Assembly (NCBI GenBank): GCA_051003695.1
Contig: JBPCLB010000255.1
Span: 1-12,569 of the forward strand
Source: Gaiella sp051003695
Lineage (GTDB): Bacteria > Actinomycetota > Thermoleophilia > Gaiellales > Gaiellaceae
Direction of reading: 5' to 3'
DNA length: 12,569 nucleotides
Both the position numbers and the translations under genes were made by a program. The notes beneath the pieces are model-generated. The model did no database searches, was not told the DNA's origin, and saw only the letters and a program-made list of their open reading frames with translations. Of this stretch, positions 1-5,976 are shown one piece after another (the stretch's first letter is position 1; the number at the start of each line of letters is the position of its first letter).

Positions 1-261
1 CTCCAGGTCTGGGGCGAGCCGCCGACAGCGGAGCGTCCTGATCGTTTCTCCCGTGTCGTGACGACGAGAGCGGCCCTGCAAGCCTATGCCGACTCCTCGA
101 CGAGCAGAAGGCGTCTGAGAGGCGAGAACGAGTCGCCGCCCTCGGCGTCGTTGGGGTCACCGGGCCCGGGCACGTACGGCTGGGTGGGTCGAGACATCTA
201 CGAGCTGCGCGCTCTGGTGGAGGAGCTTCGGAGCCGGATCGAGGCGCTGGAGGGCCGATAA
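1..261 (+). CDS. 3' end of an unidentified protein gene (partial at left edge)
   Basis: The frame is open from the first base of the window to a TAA at 259-261, so this is most simply the C-terminal 86 codons of a gene that begins upstream. A GTG at 58 would give a 67-residue protein, but no ribosome binding site precedes it. The visible part has a low-complexity Ser/Gly/Pro stretch (about residues 45-60) followed by a Leu/Glu/Arg heptad-like tail, YELRALVEELRSRIEALEGR, that looks like a short coiled coil. I do not recognise the family. Coding status is inferred from the open frame and the organised C-terminal helix. A chance open frame in GC-rich DNA cannot be excluded. Confidence 0.4.
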   Translation, partial: LQVWGEPPTAERPDRFSRVVTTRAALQAYADSSTSRRRLRGENESPPSASLGSPGPGTYGWVGRDIYELRALVEELRSRIEALEGR

Positions 262-268
262 TCGTCTC

Positions 269-291
269 GGCTTACCATTCGGGCTTACCAT
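269..291. repeat. short direct repeat GGCTTACCAT x2
   Basis: GGCTTACCAT occurs at 269-278 and again at 282-291, a 13-bp period, in the gap between the left-edge gene and the tRNA. No function is evident. It may be chance or a small protein-binding site. The rest of the gap (262-340) shows nothing else I can name. Confidence 0.35.
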
Positions 292-340
292 GTCGCCCGC
301 GAGGGTGGTCGAGGTACCCAGGAATGGCTTGAATACAGGA

Positions 341-412
341 GCCGACGGGGAGACTCGAACTCCCGACCCCTTCATTACGAGTGAAGTGCTCTACCAGCTG
401 AGCTACGTCGGC
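341..412 (-). tRNA. tRNA-Thr (anticodon CGT)
   Basis: Read on the minus strand, the 72 bases fold as a canonical tRNA. The acceptor arms GCCGACG and CGTCGGC pair over 7 bp. The D-arm is GCTC/GAGC with an AGCTGGTA-type loop. The anticodon stem CTTCA/TGAAG encloses CTCGTAA, giving anticodon CGT, which reads ACG threonine codons. There is a 5-nt variable loop. The T-arm is GGGAG-TTCGAGT-CTCCC. No 3' CCA is encoded; the next bases are TCC, so CCA must be added by nucleotidyltransferase. ACG is a much-used Thr codon in the neighbouring genes, consistent with need for this isoacceptor. Confidence 0.97.
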
Positions 413-422
413 GAAGCGCCGC

Positions 423-451
423 AGTATAGCCCCGCCCGATGTGGATCTCAG
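423..451 (-). promoter_or_regulatory. promoter of the tRNA-Thr gene
   Basis: On the minus strand a -10 box TATACT (428..423) is preceded by CTGAGA (451..446, four of six matches to TTGACA) with a 17-bp spacer. The -10 lies 10 bp before the mature tRNA 5' end, leaving a leader of only a few bases. This promoter covers the region that an extended start (441) of the next plus-strand gene would use, and so supports the downstream start chosen for that gene. Confidence 0.65.
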
Positions 452-518
452 CTCGCGGGGTGAGCGCAGCGAGTGGACCTCTTATCCCTGCTTAACGCTC
501 GCTACTCGACCGGCGACG

Positions 519-524
519 TACGCT
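519..524 (+). promoter_or_regulatory. -10 box TACGCT, leaderless-type, for the metallopeptidase gene
   Basis: TACGCT fits the actinobacterial TANNNT -10 pattern and is separated by exactly six bases from the ATG at 531, so transcription could start at or next to the start codon. There is no Shine-Dalgarno sequence before this ATG and no convincing -35 box. The same TANNNT-N6-start layout occurs at 1593/1605 and 5055/5067. Confidence 0.4.
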
Positions 525-530
525 CGCCAC

Positions 531-1496
531 ATGGCAGCGCGGCTCGTGGTCGCAGTCCTCGCCTCCGTCGGTCTGCTCGGGGTCGTCGGCGAGGCAGCGG
601 CTCGGGAGGTCGTCCTCCAGGACGGCGAGGGCCGGACGATGCGGTTCGACGTGCGTGCCGACGTCGACGTCGGCTGGTACGCCGGCCTCCTCCGCCGCGC
701 GGCGCACGCCGACGAGATCTCGCGGGTCACGATCCGGATCGTCAGCTGGGACGGGCTCCGCGAGCGCTGCGGGCCTGGCGCCGCCGGCTGCTACACCCGC
801 AGCGCGGGCTTCCGCGGGATCGTCGTCGTGCCCGCCGGCCGCAGCAGGGAGATCGCCCACACGCTGATCCACGAGTACGGACACCACGTCGATGCGAGCC
901 GGCGGCACGGCGGGCTCAGTGAGCCGAACGGCACTCCGCTCTGGTGGAAGGCACGCGGGATGGCCGAGCTCGTCGCCGTGCGGAGCGTCCGCGACGGCTA
1001 CCAGGTCGGTTGGAACCGCTCCGTCGCGGAGATCTTCGCCGAGGACTACGCGTATGCGAACATCGGGGGCCCGTACCGGATTCCGTGGCTCGGCGCGCCC
1101 ACGCAGACGATCCAGCAGGCGATCCGCGCCGATCTCGGACTCGCCGAGCCGCCGGTGATCGCCACGGCGCGTCCCGCGCTGAAGCCCGTCGTGATCGTCC
1201 GCCAGGGGACGCTCGCACCGAACGCGCAGGTCGCCGTCCGCTTCGGTCTGCTCGGCCCGAACCGCCGCGTCGAGGCGACGGGTGTCCTCGCCGGCCCGGG
1301 GCTCGGCGGGCCGCGCACGCGCATCGAGGTGTCGTGCGGCAACGCCGCCCGCACCCGCAGCATCACGGGCGCGGGACGCACCGCAACCGTCGACCTGGCG
1401 CGCGTGGGGCCCGCCGAATGCGGAGCGACGATCGTCAACACCGGCAATCGAGACGAGCGCTTCCGCTTCACCGTCAGGCTGACGCTGCGCCGCTGA
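531..1496 (+). CDS. secreted zinc metallopeptidase (HExxH, gluzincin-like)
   Basis: Predicted 321-residue exported zinc peptidase. The ATG at 531 puts a signal peptide at the N-terminus (MAARLVVAVLASVGLLGVVG, cleavage near EAAA). The frame stays open up to a GTG at 441, but that would bury the signal peptide and overlap the tRNA promoter. The active-site motif is HEYGHH, with H114 and H118 as zinc ligands and E115 as general base. A downstream AEIFAEDYA helix (E167 or E171) fits the glutamate third ligand of gluzincins. The HExGHxxD plus E-FAE pattern resembles anthrax-lethal-factor-like peptidase domains; this is resemblance only. Cys80/Cys87 and Cys269/Cys297 could form disulfides outside the cell. 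Residues from about 205 on look like a separate beta-rich domain (VRFGLLG, IEVSCG, FRFTVRLTLRR) of unknown role. The substrate is unknown. The gene stands alone, between a divergent tRNA and a toxin-antitoxin module. Confidence 0.8.
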   Translation: MAARLVVAVLASVGLLGVVGEAAAREVVLQDGEGRTMRFDVRADVDVGWYAGLLRRAAHADEISRVTIRIVSWDGLRERCGPGAAGCYTRSAGFRGIVVVPAGRSREIAHTLIHEYGHHVDASRRHGGLSEPNGTPLWWKARGMAELVAVRSVRDGYQVGWNRSVAEIFAEDYAYANIGGPYRIPWLGAPTQTIQQAIRADLGLAEPPVIATARPALKPVVIVRQGTLAPNAQVAVRFGLLGPNRRVEATGVLAGPGLGGPRTRIEVSCGNAARTRSITGAGRTATVDLARVGPAECGATIVNTGNRDERFRFTVRLTLRR

Positions 1497-1508
1497 CCCA
1501 GTACAGAA

Positions 1509-1531
1509 CGCTGACGCACGTGGCTTCAGCG
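1509..1531 (+). terminator. weak stem-loop after the metallopeptidase gene
   Basis: CGCTGA (1509-1514) pairs with TCAGCG (1526-1531) across an 11-base loop, 12 bp after the stop codon. There is no T-tract. It may act as a weak terminator, but a 6-bp stem is easily fortuitous in GC-rich DNA. Confidence 0.25.
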
Positions 1532-1582
1532 CGCGCCGGAACCTTCGCTCGGTGAAAGGTGCTTGTCAGTAGCAAACGGTTC

Positions 1583-1598
1583 CTACCACTGGTAGCAT
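1583..1598 (+). promoter_or_regulatory. toxin-antitoxin promoter with palindromic operator
   Basis: CTACCA-C-TGGTAG (1583-1595) is a perfect palindrome overlapping a TAGCAT -10 box (1593-1598). The -10 ends six bases before the antitoxin ATG at 1605, and there is no Shine-Dalgarno sequence, so a leaderless transcript is likely. Ribbon-helix-helix antitoxins commonly repress their own operons by binding palindromes over the promoter, so this is the natural operator candidate. No good -35 box was found. Confidence 0.6.
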
Positions 1599-1604
1599 CG
1601 CGGT

Positions 1605-1832
1605 ATGAAGATCAGTATCAGCCTCGCGGATGTCGATGTCGACTTCCTCGACGGCTACGCCAGGACACAGGGCCTCGGCACCAGATCGGCGGCCGTCCGA
1701 GAGGCCGTGCAGCTCCTCCGAACGGCGGAGCTCGGTGACGATTACGCGAACGCCTGGGCGGAATGGGAGCGCGATCCCGCCTCCGAGGCATGGGAGTCGA
1801 CCGCGTCGGACGGGCTCCCTCCCTCGGAATGA
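1605..1832 (+). CDS. ribbon-helix-helix (MazE/CopG-type) antitoxin
   Basis: A 75-residue protein. It starts with a short beta-strand (KISISLADVD) and two helices (residues about 10-22 and 26-40, the latter RSAAVREAVQLL), the MetJ/Arc ribbon-helix-helix DNA-binding fold. An acidic, Trp-rich C-terminal tail (residues 41-75, including WAEWERD) would wrap and inhibit the toxin. The stop codon shares the ATGA overlap 1829-1832 with the toxin gene, so the two are translationally coupled. Expected role: dimerise, bind the palindrome just upstream, and neutralise the MazF-like nuclease. The antitoxin-first order and coupling are typical of type II modules. The fold is recognised from pattern; the exact antitoxin subfamily is not. 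Confidence 0.85.
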   Translation: MKISISLADVDVDFLDGYARTQGLGTRSAAVREAVQLLRTAELGDDYANAWAEWERDPASEAWESTASDGLPPSE

Positions 1833-2182
1833 CCCTGCGTCGATCCGACATCCGGCTCGTCGACCTCGAGCCGTCGGTCGGGTCCGAGGCGGGCAAGGTG
1901 CGACCGGCCGTGGTCGTCAGCAACAACCGCGCCAACGCGACCGCGGCCCGACTCGAGCGTGGCGTCGTCACGGTCGTACCCATGACGTCGAATGTCGAGC
2001 GCGTGTATCCGTTTCAGGTTCTCCTCCGGGCAGACGTGTGCGGAATCCCGCTGGACTCCAAAGCGCAGGCCGAGCAACTGCGCTCGCTCAGCGTCGTCCG
2101 GGTTGGCGCCCTCGTCGGTCGCGTCCCAGACCAGCTCATGGCCGAGCTCGACAGCGCTCTCCGTCTCCACCTCGCCCTCTGA
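1829..2182 (+). CDS. mazF: MazF/PemK-type endoribonuclease toxin
   Basis: A 117-residue protein of typical MazF length. Conserved features visible are the N-terminal SDIRLVDLEP strand, GKVRPAVVVSNN (R25, P26) forming the signature RP-x-VVS strand, VVPMTSN (T53, S54), the P61 region, S77 with the following AEQLRSLS segment (Q83), and a closing helix. R25 and T53/S54 correspond to residues that line the RNA-cleavage site in the family. The known family role is sequence-specific cleavage of mRNA or other RNA when free of antitoxin. The start at 1829 is chosen because it forms an ATGA overlap with the antitoxin stop and begins exactly at the family N-terminus; a 22-residue upstream extension (from 1763) lies inside the antitoxin gene. 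Its stop is only two bases from the stop of the convergent holB. Confidence 0.9.
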   Translation: MTLRRSDIRLVDLEPSVGSEAGKVRPAVVVSNNRANATAARLERGVVTVVPMTSNVERVYPFQVLLRADVCGIPLDSKAQAEQLRSLSVVRVGALVGRVPDQLMAELDSALRLHLAL

Positions 2183-2184
2183 GC

Positions 2185-3255
2185 TCAGGCGAAGACCCGG
2201 CGCAGCCGCACGAACAGCGCCTCCAGCCAGAGCGCCGCGGCGACGTTGAACTCCTCCGCGACCCGCCATGCCTGGCGCACCGTCTCGGCGGCGTCGCGGG
2301 CAGAAGGGCCCACGCGCGCGGCGTCGGCGCGGAGCTCGTCGAGCCGGTCGGCGTGCACGACGACGTTCTCGGCTCCCTCGGCGACAACGACGAGATCTCG
2401 ATACCACGCCTCGAGCTCCTCGAGCGAGGCGAGCAGCTCCTCGCGCTCGGCGCCGCGTTGCGCGCGTCTGACCCGCTGGTCGGCCTCACGCGAGGTCAGC
2501 TCGACGTGCTCGATCGCAACGGTCTCGCGCTCTCTCGCGGCGGCGCCCCGCGCGCTGGCGGCCGCGGAGACGACGGCAGCGGCAGCGACGGGATCGAAAC
2601 TGTCCACGCCGTAGGTGCCGCGCGCAGCTTCGAGGAGCGCAAAGCGCCGTTTCCGAGCGTCGGGATCGAGGAGCCGCCCCGCGCGGTCGAGACGGCCGGC
2701 CGCGACGCGCGCCACGGCTCGCGCTTCCTGCTCTGGCAACTCGGGTGCCTGGGCATCGACCCACGCCCTCACCGCACGGTCGGACAGCCGGCTGAACGGA
2801 ACCGGCTGACAGCGCGAGCGGATCGTCTCCGGCAGCGGGCCTAGCTCGTCGGCGACGAGCACCATCGTTGCGTACTCGGGCGGCTCCTCGAGATCCTTGA
2901 GCAGCGCGTCGGCGGCATCGTCGCCGAGGAGGTGCGCGTCGAAGACGAGATAGACACGACGATCGGCCTCGAACGGCCGCATGTGGAGATCGTGATGCAA
3001 CTCGCGGATGCGGTCGATCCGGATCATGTCGCCCAGCGCCTCTATCACCGACAGGTCAGGATGCGTGCGATCACGCACGCGGCGCGCGTCGCCGAGCAGC
3101 GCGCCGGCGAAGGCGAGCGCTGCCGCACGCTTGCCAACGCCCGCTGGGCCGTGGAAGAGGTACGCATGCGCGGCACCGTCCGCGAGGGCCGCCGTCATGA
3201 GACGCTTGGCCTGCAGTTGCTCGGGGAGCTCGGCGAACGGGTCGGCCACACTCAC
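2185..3255 (-). CDS. holB: DNA polymerase III delta' subunit (clamp-loader)
   Basis: A 356-residue AAA+ clamp-loader subunit that helps place the sliding clamp on DNA. Numbering from the GTG at 3255: F7 AEL start, P-loop GPAGVGK (36-42), HPD (65-67), Walker-B-like VYLVFDAH (about 101-108), LKDLEEPP, and the SRC sensor motif (147-149). The C-terminal region (about 170-356) is helical, as in the family. The zinc-module cysteines normally found between the P-loop and HPD are absent; the stretch is ALLGDARRVRDRTHPD. Start choice: GTG 3255 forms a GTGA overlap with the LanC-like stop, as at the tmk/LanC junction, and gives the family's usual short N-terminus. ATG 3279, eight residues longer and overlapping LanC by 28 bp, is the alternative. 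No Shine-Dalgarno sequence precedes either, which fits translational coupling. Last gene of the tmk operon. Confidence 0.9.
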   Translation of the reverse strand: MSVADPFAELPEQLQAKRLMTAALADGAAHAYLFHGPAGVGKRAAALAFAGALLGDARRVRDRTHPDLSVIEALGDMIRIDRIRELHHDLHMRPFEADRRVYLVFDAHLLGDDAADALLKDLEEPPEYATMVLVADELGPLPETIRSRCQPVPFSRLSDRAVRAWVDAQAPELPEQEARAVARVAAGRLDRAGRLLDPDARKRRFALLEAARGTYGVDSFDPVAAAAVVSAAASARGAAARERETVAIEHVELTSREADQRVRRAQRGAEREELLASLEELEAWYRDLVVVAEGAENVVVHADRLDELRADAARVGPSARDAAETVRQAWRVAEEFNVAAALWLEALFVRLRRVFA

Positions 3256-4457
3256 CACCAGCCGATCGTCGGGAAGCATGGATCCACACGGAGGCACTGA
3301 CACGCGAAGGCCGCCGCGCCGACGTCGCCCGTCCAGAGCGAGAACCGGCCCCGACCGTGGCGCTCGCGCTCGCGCTCCACCTGGGCGAGCGCGTGCAGCG
3401 CGAACGCGCGGGCGCGCTCGAGCCAGAGCTCGTCGCCCGTCCGGGCGTGCAGCGCGAGGAAGGCGAACCCGTTCCCGGCGGTGCCGTGGCAGAGGCCCGG
3501 GCCCTTCGCGAGCGGTCCCGCGGTCCACGTCAGGTTCCCGCCGGCAAGGAGCAGCTGGTCGAGGTCGCCGTCCGCCGGGAGGGAGGCGAGCGAGCAGACG
3601 ATGCCCGGCGCGCCGTGACACCACTGCACTCGGATCTCGCCGTTCGCGATGAGCTCCACCCCCCAGCGAGTCGGCCAGTTCGCCTGGCCGCCGTCGCGAG
3701 CCGCCGCCTCGCGAACGACCTCGACGGCCCGCCGAGCGAGTCGCCTCCGGCGCTCGCAGTCGAGCAGCCCGCCTCCGCGCCAGAGGCTCTCGACGATGCC
3801 GACGAACCCATGAGCGGGACCGAGGTAGACGACCCGTTGCCCGTAGAGATCCTGCGTCCAGAGCCCGGTGTCGGGATCCTGCGCGTCGAGCAGCGCATCG
3901 GCCGAGGCGCACCACGCCTCGCGCCACCGCTCCTCTCCCGTCCGCGCGAGCATCGCCTCGGCCGCGAGCATCGTCCCCGGCGCGCCCCACATCAGCTCGA
4001 GCGTCGGATTGCGCGCGTTCGCGACGATGCGGTCGTGGAGTCGATCCGCGCGCGCGGGATCCGGATCGATCAGCTCGGCGACGAGGAGGACGCCTGCCTC
4101 CCCGAGCCAGAGCCCCGGCGGTGTCGGTTCCTCGCCGGCTGCGTCGGTCAGGACGACGTACTCGCGGGAGAGCCGCGCCGCGGCCTCGCAATAGTCGCGC
4201 TGCAGCTCGACGACGCCTACGCGCTCGAGCGCGACGAGCGCCCAGAGCATCCCTGCCGCACCCGACCAGAGAGAGTGCGTCGTGTACACGTCGGTGCCGA
4301 GGTATTCCTCGTCCGCCGGGTGGAGCGGCCACCAGCCCTGCTCGTGGAAGGCGGCCTCCGCCTCCGCGACGATCTCCTGGATGCGGGCGCGAACCTCGCT
4401 CTCCTCCCAGCGATCGGCGACGAGTGGCTCGTGCGACCCAGCCAGGAACAGCCTCAC
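3252..4457 (-). CDS. LanC-like (LANCL-type) zinc protein
   Basis: A 401-residue protein with the repeating GxxG helices of the LanC alpha/alpha-toroid: SGAAG (65-69), GEAG (119-122), GAPG (158-161), AHGFVG (215-220), CHGAPG (280-285), CHGTAG (323-328) and TGDVG (376-380). The zinc ligands are all present: C280, then C323-H324. H216 and R276 match the catalytic His and Arg of the nisin cyclase NisC by motif spacing. The QWCHGAPG and GLCHGTAGN forms are closer to eukaryotic LANCL proteins than to lantibiotic cyclases. The known LANCL role is adding glutathione to dehydroamino acids in damaged proteins; LanC cyclases add peptide cysteine. No lanthipeptide precursor or dehydratase is seen nearby, so a housekeeping thiol-addition role is my inference. 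The GTG start overlaps the tmk stop as GTGA. The fold is sure, the function is not. Confidence 0.85.
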   Translation of the reverse strand: MRLFLAGSHEPLVADRWEESEVRARIQEIVAEAEAAFHEQGWWPLHPADEEYLGTDVYTTHSLWSGAAGMLWALVALERVGVVELQRDYCEAAARLSREYVVLTDAAGEEPTPPGLWLGEAGVLLVAELIDPDPARADRLHDRIVANARNPTLELMWGAPGTMLAAEAMLARTGEERWREAWCASADALLDAQDPDTGLWTQDLYGQRVVYLGPAHGFVGIVESLWRGGGLLDCERRRRLARRAVEVVREAAARDGGQANWPTRWGVELIANGEIRVQWCHGAPGIVCSLASLPADGDLDQLLLAGGNLTWTAGPLAKGPGLCHGTAGNGFAFLALHARTGDELWLERARAFALHALAQVERERERHGRGRFSLWTGDVGAAAFACQCLRVDPCFPTIGWW

Positions 4458-5047
4458 CGGTTGCCCACCGCTGTGGCGATCTGCTCGGCGACCTCGTCGA
4501 CCGGCAGCGCGCCGTCGACGACCACGTACCGATCCGGAAAGCGCGTCGCGAGCAGATGGTAGGCGTCCCGGGCACGCCGCATGAGCTCGACACCGCCCCG
4601 CTCGATCCGGTCGGGGTCGCCGCCGAGCCGCCCGACCGCAGTCGCCGCGTCGAGCTCGATGAGGATCGTCCGATCGGGGAGGAGACCGCCGGTGACGGCC
4701 AAGTTGAGCTCCAGCACGACATCGATTCCAAGTCCTCGCCCCCCGCCTTGATACGCCACCGACGAATCGAGGTACCGGTCGCAGACGACCGTTGCACCGC
4801 GGGCGAGCGCCGGCCGGATCACCTCATCGACGTGCTGTGCTCGCGATGCGGCGTACAGCGCCGCCTCGGCCCACGGCGCCACGTGGCTCCCATGGAGCAC
4901 GAGGTCGCGGATCCGCTCGCCGAGTGCGGTGCCGCCGGGCTCACGCGTCGCCGCGACCTCGGCGCCTTCGGCGCGAAGCGCGTCGACTAGGAGCCGCGCC
5001 TGCGTCGACTTCCCCGAACCGTCGATTCCCTCGAAGGTGACGAACAC
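4454..5047 (-). CDS. tmk: thymidylate kinase (dTMP kinase)
   Basis: A 197-residue P-loop kinase that phosphorylates dTMP to dTDP in dTTP synthesis. The GTG at 5047 gives the exact family N-terminus, MFVTFEGIDGSGKSTQ (P-loop at 7-15). Further motifs are REPGG (35-39, dTMP and phosphate binding), DRYLDSSVAYQG (90-101, with the D-R-Y triad and substrate-contacting serine and tyrosine), and a lid region with RLGGDPDRIE (about 140-149). The length is normal. It is the first gene of a minus-strand operon with the LanC-like gene and holB; tmk and holB are often adjacent in bacteria. The promoter lies in the 19-bp gap to the divergent epimerase gene. A GGAG only two bases before the GTG is too close to be a standard ribosome binding site. 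Confidence 0.97.
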   Translation of the reverse strand: MFVTFEGIDGSGKSTQARLLVDALRAEGAEVAATREPGGTALGERIRDLVLHGSHVAPWAEAALYAASRAQHVDEVIRPALARGATVVCDRYLDSSVAYQGGGRGLGIDVVLELNLAVTGGLLPDRTILIELDAATAVGRLGGDPDRIERGGVELMRRARDAYHLLATRFPDRYVVVDGALPVDEVAEQIATAVGNR

Positions 5048-5051
5048 GGCT

Positions 5052-5064
5052 CCGTAGGATACGG
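5052..5064. promoter_or_regulatory. symmetric divergent -10 element between tmk and the epimerase gene
   Basis: CCGTA-GGA-TACGG is a palindrome in a 19-bp divergent gap. The top strand reads TAGGAT (5055-5060) six bases before the GTG at 5067. The bottom strand reads TATCCT (5061..5056) eight bases before the GTG at 5047. Both fit TANNNT -10 boxes placed for leaderless transcripts. The minus-strand box has a fair -35, GTGACG (5083..5078), with a 16-bp spacer; no clear -35 was found for the plus strand. Confidence 0.5.
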
Positions 5065-5066
5065 CG

Positions 5067-5948
5067 GTGCGCGCGCTCGTCACCGGTGGAGCCGGGTTCA
5101 TCGGCTCCCATCTCGTCGATGCCCTCGTCGAGCGAGGCGACGAGGTCGTGATCGTCGCCGATCTCTCGACCGGCAGGCGCGACCTCGTGAACCCGGCGGC
5201 CGAGCTCCACGTGCACGACATCCGGGAGCCGTTCACCACCGACGCGACCCTCGTCTTCCATCTCGCCGCCCAGGCGGACGTCGGGACGTCGATGGAGCGG
5301 CCCTCCTTCGATGCGGAAGTCAACGTCGTCGGGACGGTGAACGCGCTCGAGGCCGCACGGGCGGCCGGGGCGCACCTCGTCTTCTCGTCCACCGGCGGCG
5401 CGATCTACGGTGAGGTCGACGCTCCGGCCGCCGAGAGCTCGCCGCTGCTGCCCGTCTCGGCGTACGGGCTGGCGAAGCGCTCGGCCGAGGTCTACGTCGA
5501 CGGCTGGAACCGGATCTTCGGCAGCCGGCACGTCGTCCTCCGCTTCGCGAACGTCTACGGGCCGCGCCAGTCCGCTGCGCTCGAGGGCGGCGTGATCGCG
5601 ATCTTCCTGGAGCGGCTCGCCGCCGGGGAGCAGACGACGATCTTCGGCGACGGCTCGATCGTCCGCGACTTCGTCCACGTCGACGACGTCGTCCGGGCCT
5701 TGCTCGCCGCGGGCGACCACCGCTCCGGCGTGTTCAACGTCGGCACGGGGATCGAGACGAGCATCGCCGAATTGCATTCACTTTGCGAGCAGGGTGTGGG
5801 AGTGGACGCGCCCCCCGACTACGGGCCGGCTCGCGCCGGGGACGCACGGCGGAGCGTCCTCGATCCCGGCCACGCGAGCCGTGAGCTCGGGTTCCGCGCC
5901 ACGGTCGCACTGGCGGAGGGAATCGCCTCTACCGTCGGGAAGGACTGA
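5067..5948 (+). CDS. NAD-dependent sugar-nucleotide epimerase/dehydratase (GalE-like extended SDR)
   Basis: A 293-residue extended short-chain dehydrogenase/reductase. Visible features are the NAD-binding GGAGFIGS (7-14), D32 at the end of the second strand (VADLS), the FHLAAQADV motif (64-72), FSSTG (106-110, active-site Ser/Thr), Y133-x3-K137 in SAYGLAK, the RFANVYGPRQ loop (159-168), and RDFVHVDDV (210-218), which is typical of UDP-sugar epimerases. The known family role is converting nucleotide sugars, such as UDP-Glc to UDP-Gal or related 4-epimerisations and dehydrations; the exact substrate cannot be read here. It is somewhat shorter than GalE proper and closer to the rfbB/galE-like proteins of surface polysaccharide loci. 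The GTG start at 5067 has no Shine-Dalgarno sequence and sits six bases after TAGGAT. A LytR_C gene follows after 28 bp on the same strand. Confidence 0.9.
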   Translation: MRALVTGGAGFIGSHLVDALVERGDEVVIVADLSTGRRDLVNPAAELHVHDIREPFTTDATLVFHLAAQADVGTSMERPSFDAEVNVVGTVNALEAARAAGAHLVFSSTGGAIYGEVDAPAAESSPLLPVSAYGLAKRSAEVYVDGWNRIFGSRHVVLRFANVYGPRQSAALEGGVIAIFLERLAAGEQTTIFGDGSIVRDFVHVDDVVRALLAAGDHRSGVFNVGTGIETSIAELHSLCEQGVGVDAPPDYGPARAGDARRSVLDPGHASRELGFRATVALAEGIASTVGKD

Positions 5949-5976
5949 GCGCACCGCGGGCGAACCCGGGAGCGCT

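Noticed and set aside
441..530. Extended start (GTG 441) for the metallopeptidase
   Set aside because: It would bury the signal peptide and overlap the tRNA-Thr promoter; ATG 531 has a fitting signal peptide and -10 spacing.
1630..2844. Long plus-strand open frame across the antitoxin, toxin and holB
   Set aside because: Out of frame with both toxin-antitoxin genes and antisense to holB; Arg/Ser/Pro-rich shadow composition.
2185..4797. A single very long minus-strand open frame joining the holB frame with sequence across LanC and tmk
   Set aside because: The upstream part is an Arg/Ala/Gly-rich shadow of the LanC-like and tmk genes. Only the part from about 3255 has clamp-loader motifs.
3252..5047. 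A lanthipeptide biosynthesis cluster
   Set aside because: Only the LanC-like protein is present. No precursor peptide, dehydratase, protease or transporter was seen, and the neighbours are replication genes.
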